Position numbers and translations under genes: made by a program
Notes under the pieces: model-generated
What the model was told of the DNA's origin: nothing
Databases searched by the model: none
Seen by the model: only the letters and a program-made list of their open reading frames with translations
Origin: Paractinoplanes ferrugineus
GTDB taxonomy: Bacteria; Actinomycetota; Actinomycetes; Mycobacteriales; Micromonosporaceae
NCBI RefSeq assembly: GCF_016862195.1
Contig: NZ_BOMM01000052.1
Location: forward strand, 62,001-126,000
DNA length: 64,000 nt
Direction of reading: 5' to 3'
Part shown: in pieces, positions 42,249-50,745 of the stretch
Layout of the letters: each line of letters starts with the position of its first letter
Position numbering within the stretch: position 1 is the stretch's first letter

Positions 42249-44570
42249 ATGGACCACCTGGACGCCGAAGAGATCCTCGCCCTGTTCCCCGGCCTGCGAT
42301 GTTGGGACCAGGTCGGCCGCCACGTGCGCTCGATGGCGCGGCCCGGCGCCCGCCGGATCCTGGCGTGGCTGGGATCGTTCCCCGGTGACGGATGGCAGCA
42401 GCGGTGGTTGAACTCTGGCGCGGAGAACGACGAGGGGTGGCTGGATGCGGTCTGCCCCGAAGACGGGCGCACCCGCGGGCATCGGATCCGCGAGACCTAC
42501 AACGGCCTGTCTTTCTTGCTGGCCTGCCGGGTCGTGCGGCCCGGCTACCCGTTCTTGGCCCGGTACCGGCCGCAGACGGTTTACGCCATGATCCGCGCGG
42601 TGATCAGCCCGGAGGTCTTCGAGCGTGTCGAGAAGGCGGGCGCAGAGGCGGGCATCGGTGCCCGGCACCTGGGCGAGGCGATGGTGAGCCTGACGAAGAT
42701 TGTGTTGCACTCGGGCAAGACACTCGATCAGCTCACCAGCGAGGACGTGCTGGCCTACCGGGACTGGTATCGGCAGCGGACCGGCCGGACCAAGTACGGC
42801 CTGCATGGCGCCTGGGATGTGCTGGTGGCAATCGGGGTGCTGCCGGTCGGGTCGACGCTGCGTCGCACGACGCGGCTGGGGCAGCTGAGCACTGCGGAGC
42901 TGGTCGACCGGCACGGCATTGCCAACCGTCCGATTCGGGATCTGCTGGTCCGCTACCTCGGCGAGCGGCGGCCGAGCATGGACTACGGCGCGTTCCTCTC
43001 GTTGTCGGTCATGCTGGTCAGCAACTTCTGGACCGACATCGAGGCCCACCATCCCGGCATCGACACGCTGCACCTGCCGCCGGAGGTCGTCGACGCGTGG
43101 AAGGAACGTCTGCGCGTGTGGACCGGCACGGACGGGACCACACGGGAGCGCCGCAACTACATCGACGTGCTGATCCGGATCCGAGGGTTCTACCTCGACC
43201 TGCAGGAATGGGCGCTGCACGACCCGTCGTGGGCGCCCTGGGCGGTGCCGAGCCCGATCCGCAAGGGCGACACCGCCGGCCTTATCAAGACCCGCCGCAA
43301 GGTGATCGCCGAGATGCACCAACGGGTGCGGGACCGCCTGCCGAACCTACCGGTCCTGGTCGACACCGCGGAACGCCACCGGCGCGAGCACACCGCGCTG
43401 CTCGCTTTCGCCGGCGCCACGCCGATCGGCGAGACCTTCGAGCACGCCGGCCGCACCTACCGGCGGACGGTCCACAAGGCCTACACCGGGCCAGGGGCCA
43501 GACCGGCGCCGGAGACCGTCGTGGTCGAGGACTTGGACGGCGGCGAGCTACTCGACCTGAACCGCACCGAGGACGACGCCTTCTGGGCCTGGGCGGTGAT
43601 CGAGACCCTGCGGCACACCGGCGTGCGCATGGAGGAGCTGCTGGAGATCACCCACCTGGCGCTGATCTCCTACCCCTTGCCGGACACCGGCGAGGTGGTG
43701 CCGCTGTTGCAGATCGTGCCGTCGAAGACCGACCAGGAGCGGCTGCTGTTGGTCACCCCGGAACTCGCGAGCGTGCTGGCCAGCATCATCACCCGCATCC
43801 GCGGCGCCGACGGCCGAGTGCCGCTGGTCGCGCGCTGGGACGAGCACGAGCGCGTGCTCGGACCGGCCCTGCCGCACCTGTTCCAGCGCAAATACGTGTG
43901 GCGCGACGCGGTCATCAGTACGACTACCGTGCAGAAGCTGATCTCCGCCACCATCACCCGGGCCGGGCTGGTCGACCGAACCGGAAAGCCGCTGCGCTAC
44001 ACACCGCACGACTTCCGGCGTATGTTCGCCACCGAAGCCGTGACCGGCGGACTGCCGGTGCACATCGCCGCCCGCATCCTCGGACACACCAGCCTGAGCA
44101 CCACCCAGACGTACCTCGCGGTCTTCCAGGACGAGCTGATCCGCAGCTACCGCGCGTTCGTCGACCAACGCCGCGCCACCCGACCCGAGGCCGAATACCG
44201 CGAACCCACCGACGAGGAATGGACCGAATTCCAGCAGCACTTCCAGCTCCGCAAGCTCGAACTCGGCACCTGCGGGCGCCCCTACGGCACCCCCTGCCAG
44301 CACGAACACGCCTGCGTTCGCTGTCCGATGCTGCGCATCGAGCCCGCGCAGCGGCAGCGCCTAACGGAGATCATCGACAACCTCCAGCACCGCATCACCG
44401 AAGCCCAGGAGCGTCGTTGGCTCGGCGAGGTCCAAGGGCTACAGATCAGCCTCGACGCGGCGAAAGCCAAACTAGCAGCGCTCGACCGAATGACGGCAGC
44501 AACCGCAGCGGGACCGACCCTGCTCGGGCTCCCCGCCGGGCCCGCGAAGAAGCTGGCCGACTCGAGCTGA
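42249..44570 (+). CDS. Tyrosine recombinase 2 (large), with C-terminal Cys cluster
   Basis: 773 aa from ATG 42249; the frame is open back to an ATG at 42108 that overlaps recombinase 1, so a longer, coupled product is possible. Long N-terminal DNA-binding part, then the catalytic domain: RHTGVRMEELLEITHL, VPSKTDQERLLLV, HDFRRMFATEA, ILGHTSLSTTQTYLAV. The C-terminus has CGRPYGTPCQHEHACVRCPM, a likely zinc-binding cluster seen in large partner recombinases of the Tn554 TnpB type, followed by a coiled coil. A third TnpC-like gene is not visible. Confidence 0.85.
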   Translation: MDHLDAEEILALFPGLRCWDQVGRHVRSMARPGARRILAWLGSFPGDGWQQRWLNSGAENDEGWLDAVCPEDGRTRGHRIRETYNGLSFLLACRVVRPGYPFLARYRPQTVYAMIRAVISPEVFERVEKAGAEAGIGARHLGEAMVSLTKIVLHSGKTLDQLTSEDVLAYRDWYRQRTGRTKYGLHGAWDVLVAIGVLPVGSTLRRTTRLGQLSTAELVDRHGIANRPIRDLLVRYLGERRPSMDYGAFLSLSVMLVSNFWTDIEAHHPGIDTLHLPPEVVDAWKERLRVWTGTDGTTRERRNYIDVLIRIRGFYLDLQEWALHDPSWAPWAVPSPIRKGDTAGLIKTRRKVIAEMHQRVRDRLPNLPVLVDTAERHRREHTALLAFAGATPIGETFEHAGRTYRRTVHKAYTGPGARPAPETVVVEDLDGGELLDLNRTEDDAFWAWAVIETLRHTGVRMEELLEITHLALISYPLPDTGEVVPLLQIVPSKTDQERLLLVTPELASVLASIITRIRGADGRVPLVARWDEHERVLGPALPHLFQRKYVWRDAVISTTTVQKLISATITRAGLVDRTGKPLRYTPHDFRRMFATEAVTGGLPVHIAARILGHTSLSTTQTYLAVFQDELIRSYRAFVDQRRATRPEAEYREPTDEEWTEFQQHFQLRKLELGTCGRPYGTPCQHEHACVRCPMLRIEPAQRQRLTEIIDNLQHRITEAQERRWLGEVQGLQISLDAAKAKLAALDRMTAATAAGPTLLGLPAGPAKKLADSS

Positions 44571-44758
44571 GTTCGTACGACCGTTCGTGCTGATGCCATG
44601 AGCACGTGAGGCAGTGGCGGGGACACGTCCTGGCAGGGCTCGTCCCCGCCACCGCGAATATGAGCAGCACGTTACATCTTGCGCAGTGTCGCTGGCCGCG
44701 GATCCAGTCGGCGGCGAATAGTCGGGCACTCCGCGCTCCGGTCGGCTCCTGCCGTTAG

Positions 44759-46024
44759 CTAAAGCAGTTGGGCTGCGACTCGTTCCACGGTGGCGCGGCC
44801 GAACCTGCGGACCAGTGTCAGGTAGTACAAGGCGGGGACCACCGGAGCCCAGGCGTCTTCATCGTTGATCTCCAAAAGCTTCTGGATCACAGCCTCGGGA
44901 GTGAACGGCACCAGTTCGTGGCTGTCGTGCTCGAACCGGTCTCGTACGCCCCGCGACGTACGCATGAACCAGTCGTCAGCGGTGTGCTCTTGTAATCGGC
45001 CCCAGAAGATGCACCCCCATTGGTGCCGTTTCACATCGAGAGTTATGCCCAGCAACTGGAGTTCGCAGTCTCCGGGAGAGATGCCCAACTCCTCGTCGAG
45101 CCCACGTTCGGCGACCCGGAATAGGTCCGGCGGCTGAGTGCCCGTTGAGTCGAGTTCCCGTGACAGACCCTCGTTGGCTGACGAGTTCCAGACGTTCGGC
45201 TGGGTGCCGACCTGGCTGGATCGCTTCGAAAAGATGATCTGGTCGTCAGCCGTGCTCACCGCAACGTTGATGCCGAAGCTGCTGGAGATGAACGGGGGCA
45301 CTGACGACCAGTGTTTTCCGTCGAGGTACCTGGAGCGGAGCGTCTGTCCGTCCCGCATTGGGCGGTCGAGCTGCTGCGCGGCCAGGAAGGTGAAATAGTC
45401 GGACCTTTGCAGCCCTATAGAGATCCGCGAGTCCTCGACGTCGGGCACGCGGGACACCGAGACGTAGTCCACGGCGTAGCTCGAGCCGTTCCACATCGGC
45501 TCGCGGCCGGATGCTTCGATCCGTGCCTGCTCCTGGATGATTGCCTCACGCCATTCGGCCACCTCGTCCGGTACCTCGACGGTCTTGCTGTCGATGACGA
45601 GCCGCACGTCCCGCCGGGCGATTGGGTGTCCGCCATCGCCCTCGACGATGAGTAGGGTCGACTTGATGGAGCCGAGTGTGAACGGCTCGCTCTGGTAGGT
45701 GCTGGGAGGCTGCATCACAGCCGAGTCACTTCTGCGCTCGGCGGCGGTCCACAGGTGATCCAAGTGATCCAGCAGTTCGTTCTGATCAGGCTTGCGGACA
45801 TCGCGGCCGATGAGAAACCGGCCGATCTGGAGTACCTGCGGCGAGCTCGGCAGTGTCCCCTTGGTGAAGACTGCATGCACGGTCATCGGTGCAAACTTGG
45901 AGTCCGTGCCTTCGGCGATCGTGCGTACGCCTGGCCAGCCGGCGCGGGCGTGCAGGCGGTGCAGCTCAACGATCAGGTCACGTAGCGGTCCCTTTTCCAG
46001 ATCCGGCATGGGTAGCTTGGCCAT
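44759..46024 (-). CDS. HTH regulator fused to a Nudix-like domain
   Basis: 421 aa from ATG 46024. Residues 1-75 look like the XRE-type helix-turn-helix of streptomycete regulators (GVRTIAEGTDSKFAPMTVHAVF). The last 200 residues include RVAERGLDEELGI, which follows the Nudix box pattern except that Gly replaces the first catalytic Glu of REUxEE, so hydrolysis may be lost and the domain may sense a nucleotide. Divergent from a small membrane protein gene, with phased CGTAC boxes in between. Probably controls its own promoter region and the element's activity; inference. Confidence 0.6.
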   Translation of the reverse strand: MAKLPMPDLEKGPLRDLIVELHRLHARAGWPGVRTIAEGTDSKFAPMTVHAVFTKGTLPSSPQVLQIGRFLIGRDVRKPDQNELLDHLDHLWTAAERRSDSAVMQPPSTYQSEPFTLGSIKSTLLIVEGDGGHPIARRDVRLVIDSKTVEVPDEVAEWREAIIQEQARIEASGREPMWNGSSYAVDYVSVSRVPDVEDSRISIGLQRSDYFTFLAAQQLDRPMRDGQTLRSRYLDGKHWSSVPPFISSSFGINVAVSTADDQIIFSKRSSQVGTQPNVWNSSANEGLSRELDSTGTQPPDLFRVAERGLDEELGISPGDCELQLLGITLDVKRHQWGCIFWGRLQEHTADDWFMRTSRGVRDRFEHDSHELVPFTPEAVIQKLLEINDEDAWAPVVPALYYLTLVRRFGRATVERVAAQLL

Positions 46025-46040
46025 GGCCTAACGTTCCGCC

Positions 46041-46108
46041 CGTACGTAGGCGTACACAATCGTACGAATAGTGATCAAATTCTGACGGATTTGGCTCGGT
46101 ACCGTACG
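46041..46108. promoter_or_regulatory. Phased CGTAC boxes, putative operator
   Basis: CGTAC occurs at 46041, 46051 and 46061, exactly one helical turn apart, and again at 46103 (three of the four as CGTACG palindromes). The cluster fills the gap between the divergent HTH-Nudix-like gene and the small membrane protein gene, a likely autoregulatory site. Confidence 0.6.
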
Positions 46109-46189
46109 AGATCGTCTTTGGTCAGTTTTTCCTCCCTGACTCTGGTGATGTCGGCTGCGAGTCGCAGCCTCTCTTCAAAGGAGCCGACC

Positions 46190-46486
46190 GTGACTGACAT
46201 CGCCGTCCTCGCCGCATTGGTGGCCGCGCCGTTGAGCGGCGTTGTGATGTTCTGGCTCGGGCTTCGCTTTCTGTGGCGGGTCTACAAGAGCGGTGGTGCG
46301 GCGGACCTGGCTCAGGCGGCCGACTCGCTGCTGCTCGCGCGCGGTATTCGGCCGAATAGCGAGTGCAGGATTGCTCCTCGCGGCACCGAACTGCGGGGCG
46401 GGCAGGAGCGGGCTGGTCATCGCCAGGATGCAGCTGTCAACGAAGTGCAGGCGCCGGGTCCACCCACGCAAGCGGATCTTGGCTAG
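46190..46486 (+). CDS. Small membrane protein in the recombinase element
   Basis: 98 aa from GTG 46190 with AAGGAG 7 bases upstream; longer starts have no ribosome site. One membrane helix (residues 3-28, IAVLAALVAAPLSGVVMFWLG), then a short amphipathic stretch and a polar tail. It ends eight bases before the TA at which IS630 inserted, so the C-terminus is probably original. Function unknown. Confidence 0.5.
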   Translation: MTDIAVLAALVAAPLSGVVMFWLGLRFLWRVYKSGGAADLAQAADSLLLARGIRPNSECRIAPRGTELRGGQERAGHRQDAAVNEVQAPGPPTQADLG

Positions 46487-46524
46487 AAACTACTAGTGCA
46501 TCGTGATTCTGTTGTCTTTACGTG

Positions 46525-47643
46525 ATGCCGGTGTGGTTGGCTGTCGAGGTGGATCTGACGGCCGGGCAGCGTGACGAACTTCGTGCACTGACGACCAGTT
46601 CTGAGATATCGGCGGCGGTCGGTACGAGGGCGCGGATCGTGTTGTGGCATGCCGAAGGACGGATGAAGAAGGACATTGCGGTTCTTGCTGGGATGTCGCG
46701 GCCGACGGTTGATCTGTGGCTGGGCCGGTATGCCGCTGACGGCGTGGTCGGCCTGCTCGCACAGCAGCCCGGCGGTCCCCGGGTACAGGTCAGCCCCGAC
46801 GTGCGATCACGCGTGCTGGCCCTGACCCGAGCGACGCCTCCGGCGGAGACCGGCTTGTCACACTGGTCGACCCGAACGATGGCCGACTACGTGACCCGCG
46901 TACACAAGATGCCGGTCTCGCATCACTGGGTGGCGAACCTGTGGCGTGAACACGGCCTGAAACCGCAGAAGCAGGGCACCTTCAAGCTGTCAAAGGACCC
47001 CGCGTTCGCCGACAAGGTCGCCGACATCGTTGGGCTCTATCTCGACCCGCCGGGCGGGGCGGTCGTGCTCAGTCTGGACGAGAAGACTCAGATTCAGGCC
47101 CTCGACCGCACCCAGCCGCTGCTGCCGATCGAGTTCGACCGCAGTGAGCAGCGCACCCACGACTACGTCCGGCACGGCACCACCAACCTGTTCGCCGCGC
47201 TGAACGTCGGCACCGGCGAGGTGATCGGCGACTGCGTGCCGAACCGCAACGGCGCCGCGTTCCTGGCGTTCCTGAAGAAGGCCGTCGCCCCGCACGCCGG
47301 CCGCGAAATCCATGTTGTGCTGGACAACCTGTCCACCCACACCACCCCCGAGGTGATGACCTGGCGGCAAGCCCACCCGAACGTCCACTTCCATTTCACC
47401 CCGACCGGCTCCAGCTGGCTGAACCAGATCGAGACCTGGTTCGGCATCATCACCCGCCAAGCCATCCGCCGCGGCACCTTCGCATCCGTCCAGGTCCTGA
47501 TCCGCACTATCCGCGCCTACATCAACTCCTGGAACATCGAACCGCGACCTTTCACCTGGACCGCAACGGCCGACGAGATCCTAGCCAAGGTCCGACTCAC
47601 CCAGCTCAGCATCAAGAAGCTCGTCGCGAACAACTCGAAGTAA
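46525..47643 (+). CDS. IS630-family transposase
   Basis: 372 aa from ATG 46525. N-terminal HTH (KKDIAVLAGMSRPTVDLWLGRY) and second winged helix, then the DDE catalytic domain: Asp185 in VVLSLDEKTQ, Asp267 in HVVLDNLSTH and Glu303 in WLNQIETWFGII. The Asp-Glu spacing of 35 residues is characteristic. The reading frame is intact, so the copy may be active. Confidence 0.92.
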   Translation: MPVWLAVEVDLTAGQRDELRALTTSSEISAAVGTRARIVLWHAEGRMKKDIAVLAGMSRPTVDLWLGRYAADGVVGLLAQQPGGPRVQVSPDVRSRVLALTRATPPAETGLSHWSTRTMADYVTRVHKMPVSHHWVANLWREHGLKPQKQGTFKLSKDPAFADKVADIVGLYLDPPGGAVVLSLDEKTQIQALDRTQPLLPIEFDRSEQRTHDYVRHGTTNLFAALNVGTGEVIGDCVPNRNGAAFLAFLKKAVAPHAGREIHVVLDNLSTHTTPEVMTWRQAHPNVHFHFTPTGSSWLNQIETWFGIITRQAIRRGTFASVQVLIRTIRAYINSWNIEPRPFTWTATADEILAKVRLTQLSIKKLVANNSK

Positions 47644-47703
47644 ATCGACCATCACCACGAACACCGGCTCGAACTTTTCTTTCCCCACGAGTTCAGGCAC
47701 CGT

Positions 47704-48276
47704 ATGCCCGTGAGGGAGTACACCGCAGCGGATCTCACGGTCCTGGAGTTCGACAAGTCGGTCCGTCTCCGGCCGGGCATGTACTTCGGGGCCGATCCGC
47801 ACCTGGCAACCAGTGTCCTGACCGCCGTCGTTATCGCGTCCCTGCACCCGGGCCCGAAAGCCGCGCCCATCTATCCACCCGACGTCACCGCAGAGATCCT
47901 CGACGACCTTGCCTTCTCAATAACCGACAACTGGACAACCTGGCCGGACGCCTCAACCACCGGCTACTACGGCTCCCTCCTCACTCCTTACCGCTGGGTC
48001 CACGCCGCAGCCGCCGCCGTGAGCACCCACACCACCATCGAGACTTGGCACGCAGGCCGCGCCCTCCACCAGAACCTCGCCGGATTACGCCCCACCGGAC
48101 CAGCCCACGATCTCGACGCACCACGTGGCACCGGCACCAAACTGATCTACGGCCTCGACCCGTCCTTCTTCATACCGTCGACTCTCAGCACCCTCACCCG
48201 CGATCTCCACGCCGACGGCTGCTGTGACCTTCCCGGTCAGTTCCGTCTCCGCGACCACCGCCCCACCGCATCCTGA
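47704..48276 (+). CDS. IS630 passenger resembling the GyrB/ParE N-terminal domain
   Basis: 190 aa, inside the IS630 ends. VREYTAADLTVLEFDKSVR followed by RPGMYFG (residues 23-29) is the signature start of type II topoisomerase B subunits. APRGTGTKLIYGLDPSFF near residue 140-155 corresponds to the GT-x-F-WPD-x-F step. The ATP-binding helix that should carry Glu and Asn (E-x-x-DN) reads TSVLTAVVIASLHP instead, so ATP hydrolysis is unlikely. The protein covers only the GHKL-like part. It may mimic or bind gyrase, or affect topology at transposition; unproven. Confidence 0.62.
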   Translation: MPVREYTAADLTVLEFDKSVRLRPGMYFGADPHLATSVLTAVVIASLHPGPKAAPIYPPDVTAEILDDLAFSITDNWTTWPDASTTGYYGSLLTPYRWVHAAAAAVSTHTTIETWHAGRALHQNLAGLRPTGPAHDLDAPRGTGTKLIYGLDPSFFIPSTLSTLTRDLHADGCCDLPGQFRLRDHRPTAS

Positions 48277-48412
48277 TCGGACGGACAACCACGTCAACGT
48301 CACGTAAAGGCAACAGAATCACGATGCACTAGGCTTGTTGACGCTTCCTTGAAAGCCGTGAATGGCGTTACGAGAACGGCTGCTGCCCTGCCTCAGTCGT
48401 AGTCCAGTAAAA

Positions 48413-49036
48413 GTTGTTGTGGGCGAAGCCCTGCTGATACAGCCGCGGTGGCCTCAGGCCAACAGCCGTCGTCCACTGGAGCATCTGGTCCTTACTGAGA
48501 AAGGGCGGCTCGCACATCGGGAAGCGAACGGTCCACGGCGACCAGCCCCGCACGATGGCAGGCACCCGGCGCTGCTCGCTCCAGTCGATCCCGACGTACA
48601 GCACGGTGCGGTCCGGGTCGGCGTGCTCGGTCAGCCATCGCCGACAGGGCTTCTGCTTCAGGTGCACTGAGCAGGGTGCGATGCGGGAATTTCCGACGAA
48701 GCGCTGATCGGCGAACACCTGCCACGGGGTACGACCATCAGCGACGATCACCGGGTTGACGTCGAAGCGGGCGTCGGCGACGAAGCGCCACAGATCGGGG
48801 TCTTCGGCTTTGGTGTCGGCGGCGAGCAGGATGAGATTGTCGGTGCCGTGTTCTTCGGCGACGCGCATGGCGGCGGCCCAGCTGCCGATGCCGCCGGAGA
48901 ACTGCACGACGTGCAGGGTGTCTGCCGGGTTCGGTGCCCGGCGCGGGGTCGCGGACGGTTCGCCGCCAGCGGTCGGGTTGATGTGGGCGGAGCGCTCACC
49001 GTGTCCGTCAGCGGCGGGCGGCGTCGTCTCGGTCAT
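48413..49036 (-). pseudogene. PAPS-reductase-like gene, 5' fragment (split by a mobile element)
   Basis: 208 codons from ATG 49036, which overlaps the upstream gene's stop (ATGA). PP-loop of the PAPS-reductase/adenine-nucleotide alpha-hydrolase family: VVQFSGGIGSWAAAM (SGGxGS, residues 47-52), LAADTKAEDPDLWRF, then CSVHLKQKPCRRWL and LYQQGFAHNN. After HNN the frame leaves family sequence and reads 14 foreign codons to a stop at 48368, inside the mobile element. The missing end is at 40602-40817. Until the element leaves, only a truncated protein can be made. Confidence 0.85.
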
Positions 49037-49584
49037 GGCCTGACCGCGGCGAGGGTGAGCAGCCCAAAGGCGCGAGTGAAGACGCCGCGATCGGGCACGC
49101 TCCAGCCGTCGCCGCACCGCACTTGCTCCTGGCCGTGCAGGTCGACCAGGACGTACCACCCTTGCTCGCCGCGGGTCTGACGCTTGGGGTTCACCGGCCC
49201 GTGCTCGTCGAGGTAGGCCGCGACTCGAGCGGTGGCCTGCGCGCGGAGATGGGTGGTCCACCGGTACGCGGTGCTGGACGTCCAGCCGGGGTGTTCGCAG
49301 GATTGGTAGGCCAGCGACGCCCCGGCCGCGGCGACGACTTCCGGGTCGACCGGGCCGGGGTAGGGCTGGAAGCGGTAGGTGCCGACGTGCCGGTCGCGGA
49401 AGTCAATCGGCCCGGGCCGGTCGCCATCGCGGTCGTACGGGTAGGGGTAGGCGACGCTGACGAGGTTCTCCTTCCACAGCATCCGACCGGTCTCGTCGGC
49501 CTCACCTGGTGGGGTGATCTCCCACGCCAGGGCGGCGGTCAGCAGCAGGTCGAGGTGGTCACGGCTGACGATCCAGGCGCTCAT
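49033..49584 (-). CDS. Conserved-looking hypothetical protein upstream of the split gene
   Basis: 183 aa from ATG 49584 (GAAGGGAT upstream); stop overlaps the next start, so the two are cotranslated. Trp/Tyr-rich alpha/beta protein with no cysteine cluster or membrane segment (LDLLLTAALAWEITPPG, PYPYDRDGDRPGPIDFRDRH). Family not recognised. It belongs to the unknown genes typical of actinobacterial conjugative elements. Confidence 0.6.
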   Translation of the reverse strand: MSAWIVSRDHLDLLLTAALAWEITPPGEADETGRMLWKENLVSVAYPYPYDRDGDRPGPIDFRDRHVGTYRFQPYPGPVDPEVVAAAGASLAYQSCEHPGWTSSTAYRWTTHLRAQATARVAAYLDEHGPVNPKRQTRGEQGWYVLVDLHGQEQVRCGDGWSVPDRGVFTRAFGLLTLAAVRP

Positions 49585-49752
49585 CGGTAATCCCTTCGTT
49601 CGGGGGTGGGGCGCGGCTCGATGACCGCGAGATACGTCTTCGCGGGCGCAGCGCACGAGACGTGGTGGCCTGCGGGTTTCGGCGCCGGGACGGCGGTAGG
49701 TCACCGGGGCGTTGCCCGGCCGGGTATGAACCGGCCGGGCAACCGGTGATGA

Positions 49753-50358
49753 CTACGGCCGCAGCGTGGGGGTGGCCCGCTCGGTGGTTTCGGTCGTGAC
49801 GATGAAGTCGGCCGTGACCCCGGCGCGTAGGGCATAGGCCATGCCGTCCTCGTGGGCCGTCTGTCCGTTCAGGTGCTCGTCAGTGACGGTGAAGGTGACC
49901 GTGTGCTTCAGGACCGGCAGCGGGACCTCGTCCAGGTCGTAGGCGTCGATGAGCTCGCGGTACAGGCGGCGGTACTCGTCCCAGTCGTAACCGAGCTCGC
50001 AGGCCTTCTTGATCGCCTTCTTCAGGCGGGCTTTCGTGACGAACGGGTCGACGCCCTCGGACGCGGTGAACCGCTCGGGGACGGCGTCCTGGGGGCTCCA
50101 GAGGTCGCAGGAAGGATCGCTGCATCCGTCGTCGGACGTGGAACGGACCGGCTTGAATGACAGCCCGTCGTTCAAGGCCTGCATGGTGATGTTCTCGGCG
50201 GTGGAGCACCAGCCGTGGTCGCCGGCGTGTCGGCGGATGCTGGCCAGGACGTCGGACAGGTAGACCGAGCCCTGCGGGGCGGCCGGCCGGCCGTCACCGG
50301 CGGAGGTCTGCTTGGCCGGGGTGGCGGACGTGGTCTGGTCGATGACGTTCTCCGTCAT
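49753..50358 (-). CDS. Hypothetical protein behind leader B
   Basis: 201 aa from ATG 50358 with GGAGG 9 bases upstream. Disordered 30-residue start, then a helical region containing two close cysteines (DDGCSDPSCDLW) and RLKKAIKKACELGYDWDEYRRLYREL. A C-terminal beta-rich part follows (KHTVTFTVTDEHLNG, TADFIVTTETTERA). Related in style to plasmid proteins of unknown function. Preceded by structured leader B. Confidence 0.6.
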   Translation of the reverse strand: MTENVIDQTTSATPAKQTSAGDGRPAAPQGSVYLSDVLASIRRHAGDHGWCSTAENITMQALNDGLSFKPVRSTSDDGCSDPSCDLWSPQDAVPERFTASEGVDPFVTKARLKKAIKKACELGYDWDEYRRLYRELIDAYDLDEVPLPVLKHTVTFTVTDEHLNGQTAHEDGMAYALRAGVTADFIVTTETTERATPTLRP

Positions 50359-50476
50359 GCTGGGTGCCTCCATCAGGCTGTATCTGATGCGGCCCGCCCT
50401 GCGGGACCGGGTGATCCCGGCGCCGGGGGTGCCGCGCTGACGGGACCGGTCAGAGCCCGCACGTGGGCCAAGGGGC

Positions 50477-50556
50477 GCAAGCCCCGCCCGGGTCAGAAGA
50501 TCTTGGCGTCGAGCGGAGCGAGACGGGGTGGGCCAAGATGTTCTGCCGGGGCTTGC
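50477..50556 (-). promoter_or_regulatory. Structured leader hairpin, copy B
   Basis: Outer stem GCAAGCCCC (50477-50485)/GGGGCTTGC (50548-50556); inner AGAA-G-ATCTTGG and CCAAGAT-G-TTCT with the G-G mismatch. About 120 bases before the start codon of the 201-aa protein. Nearly identical to copy D, including the flanking CCGGTCAGAGCCCGCACGTG (50447-50466). Confidence 0.72.
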
Positions 50557-50745
50557 ACCCCTGGCCTGGGTGGGCTGACCTCGGGTTCCTCAGCAAGCGG
50601 CTCTAGGCGTCCGGGGTTGCTCGGTGCGGGCGTGCGCGACGTACAGGCGTCGAGGCTGCTACCGGCTGGGTGTAAGAGGCGCGGGCGTCAGCCGACCTTG
50701 CTGCTCGCCGGTGTCGAGGTGAGACAGCCAGCAACCGGTCGTAGG

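Larger units (their letters stand above)
46496..48329 (+). mobile_element. IS630-family insertion with passenger gene
   Basis: Ends are inverted repeats beginning GTGCATCGTGATTCTGTTG, mirrored at 48329, continuing to about 30 bases with one mismatch (CTTTACGTGA). TA dinucleotides flank both sides (46494-46495, 48330-48331), the normal IS630 target duplication. At 1834 bp it is longer than a simple copy because a second gene follows the transposase. Inserted inside the 7.6-kb recombinase element near its right end. Confidence 0.85.
40818..48412 (+). mobile_element. 7.6-kb tyrosine-recombinase element inserted in a PAPS-reductase-like gene
   Basis: The limits are set by the reading frame of the interrupted host gene, which becomes intact when 40818-48412 is removed. 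Ends are imperfect inverted repeats: left TCTTAACCGGACTACG (40821-40836) and right TTTTACTGGACTACG (read from 48412 to 48398). It carries two tyrosine recombinases, a HTH/Nudix-like gene, a small membrane protein gene and a secondary IS630 copy. The layout recalls Tn554-type or two-recombinase elements, but I cannot name a described family. Target duplication is at most one base (T). Confidence 0.8.

Noticed and set aside
42392..44593. 733-codon frame overlapping recombinase 2
   Set aside because: Arg/Pro/Ala-rich shifted frame; the recombinase motifs are in the other frame.
40818..48412. Classical Tn554 element
   Set aside because: Two large tyrosine recombinases fit, but no TnpC-like gene is visible, and the imperfect inverted ends are not typical of Tn554.
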